A stretch of DNA of 64,000 nucleotides from Piliocolobus tephrosceles (GCF_002776525.5 NC_045439.1:158379773-158443772); one strand, 5' to 3'. Positions 45,670 through 57,392 are shown, counted from the first letter of the stretch. Numbers and translations: made by a program. The notes: a model not told the origin generated them from the letters alone.

Positions 45670-46440
45670 GTGTGAGTTCTAATGAGCTTTACTTTTCTAG
45701 GAACATGTCTTTTTCATATACATTTTCAAATGTAAGATACAAAGTTGTATATCATATCGTCTTACCATTATGTAATGTTTTAGAAGACTATACTGAATTC
45801 CATGTATTATTTCTGTCATTTGACATGTCCCTGCCCCTTTTTCCTCAGTCATGCTCACTGGTATTGACCAATGTCATGACTAGTAAGATTGGTATTATTC
45901 TTTCTTATATATTTAGCAGAATTTACTGGTGAAGCCTTTAGGTCTGGAGATTTTGCAGAAGTAATATTTTTAATTTAAAAATGTATTTTCTAGGCCTGGC
46001 ATGGTGACTCGCACCTGTAATCTGAGCACTTTGGGAGGCCAAGGAGGGTGGATCACCTGAGGTCAGGGGTTCAAGACCAGCCTGGCCAACATGGTAAAAC
46101 CCCGTCTCTACTAAAAATATGAAAACAAATCAGTCAGGGATGGTGGTGCATGCCTGTAATCCTAGCTACTCAGGAGGCTGAGAGGGGAGGACTGGCTGAA
46201 TCTGGGAGGTGGAGGTTGCAGTGAGCTGAGATCACGCCACTGCACACTCCAGCCTGGGCCACAAAGCAAGACTCCATCTAAAAAAAAAAAGTATTTTCTT
46301 GTTGGTCATTGGATTATTAATGTCTAATATGTCTTACGTCAATGTTGGTATGTTACATTAAAATTTTGAAAGGAACCACTTTTGGCCTTATTGAACCTCT
46401 CTATTGTACGTTGTTTATTTTTATTAATTCATTAATTAAT
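45670..46440 (-). mobile_element. Old L1M/HAL1, antisense, interrupted by an Alu
   Basis: 'ttccatgtattatttctgtcatttgacatgtccctgcccc' and, after the Alu, 'ggaaccacttttggccttattgaacctctctattgtac' match antisense ORF2 text of old L1s (aaagaaccagctcttggttttattg). Confidence 0.6.
45992..46290 (+). mobile_element. Alu, sense
   Basis: Diverged full-length body with a short A tail. Target duplication includes GTATTTTCT on both sides (45983-45991 and 46291-46299). Confidence 0.93.
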
Positions 46441-46451
46441 TCATTCATTTA

Positions 46452-47007
46452 TTTTTGAGACCAGGCTGGAGTGCAGTGGCACAATCTTGGCTTACTGCAA
46501 CCTCCGCCTCCTGGGTTCAAGCGATTCTCCTGCCTCAGCCTCCCGAGTAGCTGGGACAACAGGCAGATGCCACCTTTTTTTTTTTTTTTTTTTTTTTTTG
46601 AGATGGAGTCTCGCTCTGTCGCCCAGGCTGGAGTGTAACAGCATGATCTCAGCTCACCGCAACCTCCATCTCCCGGGTTTAAGCAATTCTCTGTCTCAGC
46701 CTCCCAAGTAGCTGGGATTACAGGTGCCCACCACCACGCCCAGCTAATGTTTTGTATTTTTAGTAGAGATGGGGTTTCACCACCTTGGCCAGGCTGTTCT
46801 TGGAACTCCTGACCTCATGATCCACCCACCTCAGCCTCCCAAAGTGCTGGGATTACAGGCGTGAACCACTGAACCCGGCCCAGCACTCAGCTAATTTTCG
46901 TATTGTTAGTAGAGACGGGGTTTCATCATGTAGGCCAGGCTGGTCTCGATCTCTTGACCTTGCGATCCACTCCCCTTGACCTCCCAAAGTGCTGGGATTA
47001 CAGGCGT
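46452..47007 (-). mobile_element. Outer Alu, antisense, split by another Alu
   Basis: Parts 46452-46574 and 46880-47007 are one antisense Alu. The left part lacks the first T-tail bases, and the right part stops at 'gggattacaggcg' without the final GTGAGCCACC end, so the element is 5' truncated. A TTAATTCA-type simple repeat precedes it (46418-46455). Confidence 0.9.
46575..46879 (-). mobile_element. Inner Alu, antisense, nested
   Basis: T tail of 25, complete body ending 'ccactgaacccggcc', inserted into the middle A-rich linker of the outer Alu. Confidence 0.93.
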
Positions 47008-47374
47008 TTGTATTTTGCAGAGTAGCAGGAGGAAATAGATGGAACATGCAAATTAAAATAATTTGAGAATAATAAAAAGACTTTTACCAAATGTGGGCCA
47101 GGGTGGGAAAATCACAGGGATGGATAATACAGGATCCATCTGTACGGGTGGATACATACAGATGGATGACGGGTGACGTTGGGGTTACAGTTACAACCTC
47201 TGGATCTGAAAGGGCAAGGGAAGGAGCAACTGCCGAAAGCCAGCGCCAGAGGTCTGGCAGAGAGGGAGGCCTGAGAGGAGGCAGCTGGGCTGTCCGTGTG
47301 GACAGAGAGTGGGAGGAACCAATGTTACAGCACCACACTCCTCTTATCTTCTTCCAGGGTGTCACAGAAAGCCC
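47008..47374. other. Unique sequence
   Basis: 47100-47370 contains an open plus frame (47091-47486) that runs into an Alu. No domain recognised, no clear repeat. Confidence 0.4.
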
Positions 47375-47390
47375 AAAGATGAAGGAGCCC

Positions 47391-47705
47391 TTGCCGGGTG
47401 CAGTAGCTCACGCCTGTAATCCCAGCACTTTGGGAGGCCGAGGCAGGTGGATCACGAGGTCAGGAGATCGAGACCATCCTGGCTAAGACGGTGAAACCCA
47501 GTCTCTACTAAAAACACAAAAAATTAGCCAGGTGTAGAGGTGGACGCCTGTAGTCTCAGCTACTCGGGTGCATGAGGCAGGAGAATGGTGTGAACCCGGG
47601 AGGCGGAGCTTGCAGTGAGCCGAGATCGTGCCACTGCACTCCAGCCTAGGCGACAGAGTGAGACTCTGTCTAACAATAAATAAATACATAAAATAAAACA
47701 CATAA
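47391..47705 (+). mobile_element. AluY-like, sense
   Basis: Body with GGATCACGAGGTCAGGAGATCGAG and a mixed AAAT/ACAT tail. Exact 16-bp target duplication AAAGATGAAGGAGCCC at 47375-47390 and 47706-47721. Confidence 0.95.
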
Positions 47706-47721
47706 AAAGATGAAGGAGCCC

Positions 47722-48000
47722 ACAGATGTGGTCAGCCTCCCAAAGGGCACATGTGAATTGAGAAAGGTCAACTGTAAGTCTGGAGAGGCAAACAGAAAGT
47801 GCCCAGCACAGGCTCCTCTTGCTCCTCTGTCTACATACTTTTCCCAGGTAAAAACTCTGTGTCCTCATCACAGGAAAGGCAGCTTGACCATTTGAGGTAA
47901 TGCTGATTCTGTCACATGCCCATGTAAAACATATACTCAGACCAGCATTCTCTAGCATACCCAGATTGATAACCTTAAAAAGTACTTCAGACACTAAAAA
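47722..48000. other. Unique sequence
   Basis: No repeat or exon recognised. Confidence 0.35.
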
Positions 48001-48950
48001 CACCAGAACAGGACTAAAGGATTAATGAAGATCAAAGCAGGAAGCCCAAAGCTAGACTAAAAGTAGTTCCCAACAGAGAGAACAAAGAAAATGGAGAGGT
48101 ACAAATTGCCTAAAACAATGGATAAATGTATTTCAATGTTAAAGAAAGACAAGAGTCTTCAAGAAAAGGCCCCCCAAGCTAAAAATGTAAAAGAAGAAGA
48201 TACGAATTGACCTTCATCTAAAGATAATATCATAACAAAAATATTCTAAAAATCTTTCAAAGAGAAAACAAGAAGGGAAGCTACAAGAAATTATACAAAG
48301 CTTGTCATTCGAGAGAAAAGCCACATTTTTAGTTGGAAAGTTTTAACTGTTAAAAGTCAGCTATCTTGAAGTTTACCCAAACTTTAATACAAGCACAAAA
48401 TTGAAAGGTGATTTTAAAATTCATATGGAATTGAAAATATAAACATATGCATAAAGCAATTTTGAAAACAATCTTGCAAATCCAGGCCTTAAGAAATAAG
48501 GACTGGCCGGGCGCGGTGGCTCAAGCCTGTAATCCCAGCACTTTGGGAGGCCGAGACGGGCGGATCACGAGGTCAGGAGATCGAGACCATCCTGGCTAAC
48601 ACGGTGAAACCCCGTCTCTACTAAAAATTACAAAAAACTAGCCGGGCGAGGTGGCGGGCGTCTGTAGTCCCAGCTACTCGGGAGGCTGAGGCAGGAGAAT
48701 GGCGTAAACCCGGGAGGCGGAGCTTGCAGTGAGCCGAGATCGCGCCACTGCACTCCAGCCTGGGCGACAGAGCTAGACTCCATCTCAAAAAAAAAAAAAA
48801 AAAAAAAAAAAAAGAAATAAGGACTAATTAAGTTCTTATTTAAGAAAGAAGGACTTTTTCCTACCAGATAAAATAATAAAATGTCAAAACCTACTACTGA
48901 ATTCATTAATTTTCCATAAATAAATGTTATGTAAAAACCATATATTACAT
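48001..48950 (+). mobile_element. Probable old L1M/HAL1, sense, split by a young AluY
   Basis: AT-rich. 'attttaaaattcatatggaattgaaaatataaac' near 48413 resembles the sense ORF2 phrase 'aaaattcatatggaaccaaaaa', and the text after the Alu is compatible. Boundaries are poor. Confidence 0.4.
48505..48811 (+). mobile_element. Young AluY of Old World monkey type, sense
   Basis: Almost undamaged: most CpG positions intact, CTCAAGCC, GAGACGGGCGG and CGGGCGAGGTGGCGGGCG variants, A tail of about 25. Exact 14-bp target duplication AAGAAATAAGGACT at 48491-48504 and 48812-48825. Probably the youngest insertion in the window. Confidence 0.96.
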
Positions 48951-49398
48951 AAAATGTATTAATTTGAAAATACATTCTTTCACTCTCCCATTTCATAAAA
49001 TATATGTAGGATGGCAGGTATTCAAGGGTATTGTAGAAAAGATAAGAGACACTGAATATCATTACTGCTGTATCTTGATGAAGTAGGAGGTATCATGGCT
49101 AATGCATATGGTTGTGCTGGTCATACACTGCACAGCTCCAGAAGAGGTCTATGTGATGAACACTTCCTAATGTTTTTAGTAGACATTTTGGCCTGTAAGC
49201 TATGATGGCCCCGAATGAGGTCATCAGCTAAAAGACTGACAGTATATCTCAGAATCTTCAATAATAGATTTTAGGACCTATCATTAGTGGTTTAGGAGCA
49301 TCCTTACATAAAATAAGACTGATGCCTCTGACATCTTCAATTTCTTCACAAGCTCCAAGGAGGAAAATGAGGCTAATGTGCAGAAAAGGCAGAATTAA
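48951..49398. other. Unique sequence
   Basis: No clear repeat or gene signal. Confidence 0.4.
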
Positions 49399-50929
49399 GA
49401 GAGAAGGCAGAGTGATGTCAACACAGTGGTGGAAAAAGAGCATTCTACCATTATCCCCTAGCAGAAGTATTAAATCTGACAACTATCTACAAGAGCACTT
49501 TTTTGGGGTCCAAGAATCCAACGGATAAAGTTTTAGCACACCATCAGAGCAAAAAATCTGAGAATAGATACACTGAAAAGGATAAGAAAAATAGTTTCAC
49601 TTCGCCTGCATTACCTTTCTTCCAAGGCAGCATAGCTCAATGCCAAGAGAGATAAATGCAGTCCATGATTTCTCCTGGGGGGTGGGGAGAGTGCAAGCAT
49701 GGTTAATGAGTGCCTACCTCCCCCAGCTTTGTAGGATACTGAACAAGATGCCCACTTTCTCATCTTATCCAAACTACAATGGTGATTGGTATGGTTTAGT
49801 GGTTGGAAGAGAACAGTGACAGGGAAGAGAGGTGGGGATCTAATTTATTGCTCTCTGACTACATCAGGAAGTGCATCTATAAGGGATACATTGTGTTTGG
49901 ACCCCCTGAACTAGTGCATAGGCCCTCAAAATGTTTGGCACAACTCGCTCCCAAGATTAGTTCCCTAAATGCACCTGTGTGAACAGCAAACGCAAGCATT
50001 TCATGCAGATCTCTGTATCAGCTATGCAGGGTTGGAGGAAGACACACAAATTTGAGCATTTCAGTGCACCACTCTAGAAAATCAAAACAGGAAGCTCTCA
50101 GCACTGGCCTAGCCTTGCAAGATTGAGAGAAAGTATATGATCTTAAGCATTTCCCTCCCCCAAAATGGTGAGACGTGCGGAGTGGGTGAATTCAGAGAAA
50201 AAGTCTGAGAGAGCCTCATAATCACTAACCAATCTGGTTGGTGAAGGTATTTATCATAAGTAAAACTGAAGGAGGTTACTCCTCCTTCAAATGGAAAGAC
50301 AGCAGCAGAAGACTTCAAGAAACATGAAAAATCAAGAAAACTTGACACCACCAAAGGAACACAATAATATTCTGGAAACCAATCCCAAAAAAATTGAGAT
50401 CTACAAATTGCCTAACAAAGAATTCAAAATAACTATTTTAACAAAGCTCAGGGAGCTACAAGAAAACAATTAAATGAAACAGAAAATAGAAATCAACAAA
50501 AGAATTCCAAAGAATAGATAGAAATCATGAAAAGGAAACTAAACAGAAATCCTACAGCTGAAGAACACAGTGAATGGAATTCAAAAAATGCAATAAAAAC
50601 ACCAACAGACTTGATCAAACAGAAGAAAGAATCTGTGAACTTGAAGAAAAGTCATTTGAAAATATCCAGTTAGAAAAGGAAAAATTAAAAAAATAAAAAT
50701 AAAAAGGAATGAAGAAAACTGATGAGATTAGTGGAACACCATCAAGACAGCTAACATTGCATTATGGATGTTCTAGAAGAAGAACAAAGACAGAAAAGGG
50801 AGAAAGCTTATTTAAAGAAATTATGGCTGAAAACTTCCAAAGTCTGGGAAGAAATCTGGACATTCAGGTACACAAAGCTTGCAATCTGTAATAAGGTTCA
50901 ATCCAAAGAAGGCCTCACAAGTCACATTA

Positions 50930-51166
50930 CAGGTTGAGCATCTCTAATCTAAAAACCTGAAATCCGAAATGCTTCAAAATCTGAAACATTTTAAGAACTA
51001 AAATGATGCTTAAAGGAAGTGCTCATTGGAACATTTCAGATATCAGATTTTCAAATTAGGGATGCTCAACTGGTAAGTATAATGCAAATATTTCAAAATC
51101 TAAAAACAATCTGAAATCTGAAACACTTCTGATTCTATGCATTTCAGATAAGGGACCCTTGACCTG
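50930..51166. mobile_element. TcMar-Tigger-like MITE (MER-type)
   Basis: Starts CAGGTTGAGCATCTCTAATC and ends ...GGGACCCTTGACCTG, imperfect terminal inverted repeats. The first 140 bp are themselves palindromic: 'gttgagcatctctaatct' (50932) is mirrored by 'aattagggatgctcaac' (51054-51070). It sits inside ORF1-like L1M sequence. Family assignment is from memory. Confidence 0.75.
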
Positions 51167-52079
51167 CATAATGAATTGTCAAAAATCAAAGACATAGAAA
51201 TTTGAAAGCAACAAGAAAAGAGGCTTGGCACATACAAGCAAACTCTGATAACACTATTAGCAGATTTCTCAGCAGAAGTCTTACAGGCCAGAAGATAGTA
51301 CAATGATATAGATACATTCAAACTGGTGAAAGAAAGAAAGGTATTGGCAATCAAGAATATTTTACCTAACAAAGTGGTTCTTCAAAACTGGAGAGCTAAA
51401 GCCTTCTAAACAAACAAAAGCTGAGGAGTTTACCACTTTAGACCTGCTTTATGAAAAATGCTAGAGTTCTTCAAGATACAATGAAAGAAAGCTAATTAAT
51501 AACATGAAAACATATGAAAGCATAAAACTGACAAATGTAAGTTTATCAGAATACTCTAATAATACTCTAATAAACTCAGAATACTCTAATACTGTAATGG
51601 TGTGCAAATCACTTAAAGTTTAAAAACAAAAGTATTAACAAAACTGTAAATACAACAGTCTATTGGTAGATATATAATATTAAGAAGATATAAATTTTGA
51701 CATCATAAACAAAAAATAAGGCGTGTAAAAGTATATAGATTTTGTCTGTGATCGAAGTAAATTTGTTATAAGCTTAAAATAGACTTTTATAACTAAAAGG
51801 TGTTTTCTGTAAGCCTCATGGTAACTATAAACCAAAAACCTCTAGTAGATATATAGAAGAAAAAGAGAAAGGAATCAAAGCATATCACTCACTACAAAAA
51901 AATCATCAGTTCACAAAGGAAGATAGCAAGAGAGGATGAAAGGAACAAAGAATCTACAAAGCATCTAGAAACCAATTAACAAAATGACAATAGTGATTCC
52001 TTAATAATTACTTTAAATACAAATTGCTTGAATACTCTAGACTGCTCAGTGGATTGAACACACATGCTCAGTGGATTGA

Positions 52080-52103
52080 ACACACACACACACACACACA
52101 CAT
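52080..52103. repeat. (CA)n microsatellite with a 22-bp upstream duplication
   Basis: About eleven CA units. Immediately upstream TGCTCAGTGGATTGAACACACA occurs twice (52043 and 52066). Confidence 0.9.
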
Positions 52104-52859
52104 ACTATATGGTACCTACAAAGGATTCACTTAAGCTTTAAGAACACACTTAGGATCAATGTAAGTAAGGAAAAGTTATATTCTATGCAAATGGAAACCA
52201 AAAGAGAGTAGGAATAGCTAAATTTATACAAAACAAAAGTTAAGCCAAAAACTCTCGTAAGATACAAAGAAAATCATCATATAATGATAAACAGGTTCAA
52301 TTCTTCAGGGGATATAACAATTTCAAATATATATGCACCCAACATTACAGCACTTAAATTATATAAAGCAAATATTAATTAATCTGAAGGGAGAGATAGA
52401 CTGGATAAAATAATAGTAGAAAACTTTAATACCTCACTTTCAACAATGAACAAATTGTTCAGATAGAAAGTCAATACGAAAATATTGTAATTGAACTGCA
52501 TTTTAGACAAAAAAGGGTCTAACAGACATATACAATGCATTCTGTAAAAAAGCAACAGAAGACATATTTTTTCTTGTACATATAAAATTATTTCCAGTTT
52601 ACCTTAAATATTAGGCCACAAAACAAGTTTTAACAAATTTAAGACGAATGAAACTGCATCAAGAATATCTTCTGATTACAATGGTATGAAACTAGAAATC
52701 AGTAAAAAGAAAAACTGGAAAACTCACAAATATAGGCAAATTAAACAACATTCTTCTGAGCAACCAAAGGGTAAGTGGTAAATTTTCCACAAGGGAATTT
52801 TTAAAAGATCTTGATACAAATCAAAATGGAAACACAGCATACAAAAACTTATGGGCTAG

Positions 52860-53185
52860 GCCGGGTGTAGTGACTCACGCCTTTAATCCCAGCACTTTGG
52901 GAGGCAAAGGCAGCCAGATTACCTAAGGTCAAGAGTTTGGGATCAGCCTGGCCAACATGGTGAAATCCTGTCTCTACTAAAAATACAAAAATTAGCTGGG
53001 CGTGATGGCATGTGCCTGTAATCCCAGCTACCAGGGAGGCTGAGACAGGAGAATCACTTGAACCCAGGAGGTGAAAGTTGCAGTGAGCAGAGATCATGCC
53101 ACTGCATTCCAGACTGAGCAACAGAGCGAGACTCCATCCCAAAAAATAAAATAAAATAAAATAAAACAAAATACAAAACAAAACC
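52860..53185 (+). mobile_element. Alu, sense
   Basis: Complete body with (AAAAT)n tail. Exact 15-bp target duplication AAACTTATGGGCTAG at 52846-52860 and 53186-53200. Confidence 0.95.
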
Positions 53186-53717
53186 AAACTTATGGGCTAG
53201 AGCAAAAGTAATTCTAAGAGGGAAACTTTGAGTGATAAAATCCTACATGCTGAAAAAAGAAAGACTAAATAAGTAAGCCAATCTTATACCTCAAACACTA
53301 GAAAAAGAAGAACAAAGTCTAATGTTAGAAAGAAGAAGGAAATCTTAAGGATTAGAGCTGAAAAAACATGAAGCAGAGACTAGAAACACAACCGAAAAGT
53401 AAACTGAGTTTTTCTTAAAAGACAAACAAAATTCACCTTTTGCTGGACTAAGATAAAATGTGACAGGACTCAAATACACAAAATCATAAATAAAAGTGGA
53501 GACTTTACAACTAATACCACAGAAACAAAAAGGACCATAAGTGACTATGATGAACAATTATATGCCATAAGAAAGATAGCCTAAAAAAATAGGTAAATTC
53601 CTAGGAACTATATCTTACCAAGTCCGAAGCGTGAAGAAATGGAGAAACTAAACATACCAGTAATGATCAATGATATCGATTTGGTTGTTAAAAATCTCCA
53701 TCAAAAAGAAGTCTATG

Positions 53718-53918
53718 GGCCAGGAACAGTGGCTCCTGCCTGTAATCCCAGCACTTTGGGAGGCCAAAGCAGGTGGATCACTTGAGGTCAGGAGTTCAAG
53801 ACCAGCCTGGCCAACATGGTGAAACCCCAACTTTACTAAAAATACAAAAATTAGCCAGGCATGGTGGCAGGCACCTGTAATCCCAGCTACTCAGGAGGCT
53901 GAGGCACAAGAATCATAT
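53718..53918 (+). mobile_element. Alu, sense, missing its 3' third
   Basis: Runs from GGCCAGGAACAGTGGCTC to 'ggaggctgaggcacaagaatca', then L1M text resumes ('tatggcttcactactgaattc'). No A tail or target duplication is present, so the 3' end was lost by deletion. Confidence 0.92.
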
Positions 53919-54149
53919 GGCTTCACTACTGAATTCTATCAAGCATTTAAAGAAGAATTAATGTAAGTATATCCCAATTGCTTCCAAAAAAACTGAAGAG
54001 GATGGACCACTTCCGAACTCATTTTACTATGCCAGCATTACCCTGATATCAAAGCCAAACCCAGAACACTACAAAAAAGAGAAAACCACAGACCACCAAC
54101 TCTGATGAAAATAGATCCAAATATCTTCCATAAAAGACTATAAACCAAA

Positions 54150-54540
54150 TTCAATACCGCATTGAAATGGCCACAGTTCTGCAAGGCTGTACAAGAAGCA
54201 TGATGCCAGCATCTGCTTCTCCTGAGGGCTTTTGTGCTGTGTCAAAACATGGTGAAGAATGTAAAAGGGGAGGCGGGCATATGTGAAACGAGAACAAACC
54301 CAAGGGGTATCCTGGCTTTGTAACACCTACTCAAAGGGGAACTAATTTATTACCCCCAAAACCAATCCAGTCTTGCAAGATGAGAATTCAGTATTCCAAG
54401 ATGGCACCAAGCCATTCATGGGACCCCAAACACCTGCCACGAGGCCCTACTTCCCAATACTACCAAATTGGGGATCAAAATTGAACATAAAATTTAGTGG
54501 GGCCAAATAAACCAAATCTATATCATAACTACCATGATTA
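54150..54540 (-). mobile_element. MaLR-type LTR, antisense
   Basis: 'ttctgcaaggctgtacaagaagcatgatgccagcatctgcttctcctgagg' and 'gatggcaccaagccattcatgggaccccaaacacctgccacgaggccc' are a clear antisense MaLR (MST/MLT1 class) order. Confidence 0.8.
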
Positions 54541-54736
54541 AGGAGATTTATTCCTGGGATGCAAGAATGATTCAACATACAAAAATCAATAATTGTGATA
54601 CATCACATTAACAGCATAAAAGATAAACATCATATCATCATCTCAATAGATGCACAAAAAACATTTGACAAAATTTAACATCCTTTCCATGATGAAAAAA
54701 CTCTCAAAAATGTAGGTATAGGAAGACTTTTTCTCA

Positions 54737-54890
54737 GTCGGGCGCAGGGGCTCACGCCTGTAATCCCAGCACTTTGAGAGGCTGAGGCAGGAAGATTGCT
54801 TGAGCTCAGGAGTTCAAGACCAGCCTGGGCAACATAGTGAGACCCTATCTCTAGTTAAAACAAACAAACAAACAAATAAATAAAGACACA
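54737..54890 (+). mobile_element. Alu left-monomer (FLAM-like), sense
   Basis: One arm only, from 'tcgggcgcaggggctcacgcc' to 'gtgagaccctatctctagttaaaa', then CAAA and AAAT units. Confidence 0.88.
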
Positions 54891-55132
54891 TTTCAACTTA
54901 ACAATGGTCATTTATGACAACCCCACACCAACATATTTAATGGTAAAAAGCCTTCCCCCTAATACGAAGCACAAGGCAAGGATGCTCATGCTAGCCCCCT
55001 TTTTTTTTTTTCAACATAGTACTAGATAGAAGTCCTAGCCAAAGTGATTAGGCAACAAGAACCAATAAATGGCATGCACATTGGAAAGGAAGGCATATAA
55101 TTGTTTGTTTGCTGATGTCATAATCTTCCATA

Positions 55133-55350
55133 CAGGCATACTTCACTTTATTGTACTCTGTAGATATTGCAGTTTTCCTTTTTTTGTTGTTTTTTGTTTG
55201 TTTTGTTTTACAATTAAAGGTTTTTGGCACCTCTGCATTAAGCAAGAAGATCAGCACCATTTTTTTCCAATAGCATGTGCTCAACTCATGTTTCTGTGTC
55301 ACATTTTGGTAATTCTCACAATATTTTGAACACTTTCCATGACTTCAAAA
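55133..55350 (+). mobile_element. Tigger1-like DNA transposon 5' end
   Basis: 'caggcatacttcactttattgtactctgtagatattgcag' then 'aattaaaggtttttggcacctctgc' and 'ttccaatagcatgtgctcaactcatgtttctgtgtcacattttgg' follow the Tigger1 5' end. It ends before the transposase region. Confidence 0.8.
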
Positions 55351-55609
55351 CATCAAACTTCCTTCTCAAAAGAAAAGCATCCAATGCACCCAAACACACC
55401 ATGTCCAAGGTTGTTCTAGGCCTGTTCCCATGTTCTTTCAGGAGCCTAGAATATCTGCTTTTCACCTGTCCTCATCTGACATCTCCAAATCCAGTCTCTT
55501 ACCTTTCTAGATTTCCCTCAAAGCTGTGGTTCCTTGTTTATTATCTTGTGAGGGGAAAATGAAAGGGTTCATGATCTTTAGTACAAACGCGGCCTGACCC
55601 ACGGAAAAG
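55351..55609. other. Unique sequence
   Basis: No repeat recognised between the Tigger fragment and the hairpin. Confidence 0.4.
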
Positions 55610-55667
55610 GTTTAATGTTTTCATGCAGTTTATTCCACCTCAGCTAAACTGCATAAAAACATTAAAC
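55610..55667. other. Long hairpin: 23-bp inverted repeat, 12-bp loop
   Basis: GTTTAATGTTTTCATGCAGTTTA (split here: GTTTAATGTTTT + CATGCAGTTTA) at 55610-55632 pairs with 55645-55667 with a single mismatch. The loop is TTCCACCTCAGC. It is not any Mariner MITE that I recognise. The right arm touches the target duplication of the following Alu. Confidence 0.85.
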
Positions 55668-55673
55668 TCTCAT

Positions 55674-55969
55674 TCTTTTTCCTTTTTTTGAGACGAATCT
55701 TGCTCTGTCGCCCAGGCTGGAGTGCAGTGGCGTGATCTCGGCTCACTGCAAGTTCCACCTCCTGGGTTCACACCATTCTCCTGCCTCAGCCTCCTGAATA
55801 GCTGGGACTACAGGTGCCCGCCACCACACCCGACTAATTTTTTGTATTTTTAGTAGACACAGGGTTTCACCTTGTTAGCCAGGATGGTCTTGATCCCCTG
55901 ACCTCGTGATCCAACCGCCTAGGCCTCCCAAAGTGCTAGGATTATAGCCGAGAGCCACCACACCCGGCC
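55674..55969 (-). mobile_element. AluY-like, antisense
   Basis: Antisense body with short T tail. Exact target duplication TAAACTCTCAT at 55663-55673 and 55970-55980. Confidence 0.94.
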
Positions 55970-56039
55970 TAAACTCTCATCCTAATTGGACAATTTTAAG
56001 AAGTATTTTTACTCCCAGACTCATAAAACAAGCTTTACA

Positions 56040-56322
56040 GCCAGGCACAGTGGCACACGCATGTAATACCAGCACTTTGGGAAACCGAGGTGGTGGATAA
56101 CTTGAGGCCAGGCATTCAAGACCAGCCTGGGCAACAGAGCAAGACTCGAACTCTACAGAAAATTTGAAAAATTAGCTGAACGTGTGGCACCCACCTGTAG
56201 TCCCAGCTACTCAGGAGGACTGCTCGAACCCAGGAGTTCAAGGTTGCAGTGAGCCGTGACCACGCTACTGCACTCCAGCCTGGGTGACAGTGAGACCCTG
56301 TCTCAAACAAACAAACAAACAA
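56040..56322 (+). mobile_element. Alu (AluJ-like), sense
   Basis: Old, diverged body with several small deletions, and a CAAA-repeat tail. Confidence 0.92.
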
Positions 56323-56627
56323 CAAGCCTACAACACTACTTCTTTAGTTCTGAAGCAATCTAAAAGCATATTTTAGATTAATAATTTCCAAACCAAGAAA
56401 ATGAAAGCCTAAATTAATTATAAGACCCCAAATAGAAAATATATTTTAAAACAATCAAGACCGTAACATTCACATACCTTCTATTTGGTCAATCCAGAGA
56501 CACAGATCTTTGTTGCAAAATCTGAATGTAAATGCAAAGCTTCAGAGCCTGAAAACAACTAAAATTATACCCATGACTGACAACTGGCTTAGGCTCAATC
56601 TCTTTGGAATTTGCTCTACTAAATTTG
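56323..56627. other. Unique sequence
   Basis: No repeat or UBE2Q2 exon recognised. Confidence 0.35.
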
Positions 56628-56970
56628 CTACCGTTTGAATGGGTTCCCTTCAAAATTCAGGTGTTTCTAATGTGATGATATTGAGAGGCAGGACCTTCAA
56701 GAGGTGGTTAGGCCAAGAGGGCTCCTTCCTCCTTAATGGGATTAAGGCCCTGATGAATGAGGCTTCACACATGGGACTAGCTTGCTCTCCTGCCCTACCT
56801 TGCTCTACCATGTGAGGTTGCAAGAAGAAGGTCCACAAACACCAAATGTTAGTATTTTCATCTTGAACTTCCCAGTGTCCAGAACTGTCAGAAAATCAAT
56901 GTCTGTTCTTTATAAATCACCCAGTCTCTGGTATTCTGTTATAGCAGCATAAAACAGACTAACAGAAAAT
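56628..56970 (+). mobile_element. MST-type MaLR LTR, sense
   Basis: 'ttgaatgggttcccttcaaaattcagg', 'aatgtgatgatattgagaggcaggacc', 'ccatgtgaggttgcaagaagaagg' and the end 'tctggtattctgttatagcagcataaaacagactaac' are in MST order. Confidence 0.85.
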
Positions 56971-57392
56971 TCCTTGATGATTTTTCAACAAGAGACAGTG
57001 TCACTACTTCTGGTGAGTAGTTCCTAACATGTTCTCAAATTCTCCTTTTATGCAAACATAACATTTTTAAAACTTAGTAGTTCCTCTTCCTAAAAATTAC
57101 CAAATACAGGTTAAGGACTGATTAGTATTAAATATAAATAAAGCTTTGGTGCTAAAAGTTAAGAGCTTTTGTTTTCCAGAAAATCAAACCCAAAGAATTC
57201 AGATAAAGCTATTTGCTCAAAGGTGTATCATCGGGTAGAGGTAAAAGAGAGTTGAGAAATTATACTCCATTCCAAATACAATGTGCTTTCAATTTTTCCA
57301 CATTAATAGTAGTTTACAAAGGAGATTCAGAGAATTCCTCAAATCAAAAATGAGGACATTTATGAAATGTCATTCTTCTATAAAATACCTAC
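56971..57392. other. Unique sequence flanking the exon-4-like segment
   Basis: Presumed intron or flank of the UBE2Q2-like copy on the minus strand. I looked for the next UBE2Q2 exon here on the minus strand and did not find it. Confidence 0.4.

Larger units (their letters stand above)
49399..55130 (+). mobile_element. Old L1M/HAL1 composite, sense, with many later insertions
   Basis: A 5' UTR-like part (about 49400-50280) is followed by ORF1-like text (50290-51500; 'aaagaaattatggctgaaaacttcc', 'agcagatttctcagcagaagtcttacaggcc'), then diverged ORF2 text ('tatatatgcacccaacattacagc' at 52330; 'gaaacaaaaaggaccataagtg' at 53522; 'gcacaaggcaaggatgctc' at 54968). It is interrupted by a Tigger-like MITE, three Alu pieces and a MaLR LTR. 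One or more copies may be joined. The best frame (50291-50473) is 60 codons. Nothing functional is left. Confidence 0.65.

Noticed and set aside
56478..56510. Possible further UBE2Q2 exon (donor-like 'aggtatgtg' on the minus strand)
   Set aside because: The adjoining sequence does not match any UBE2Q2 exon that I know, and it contains stops.
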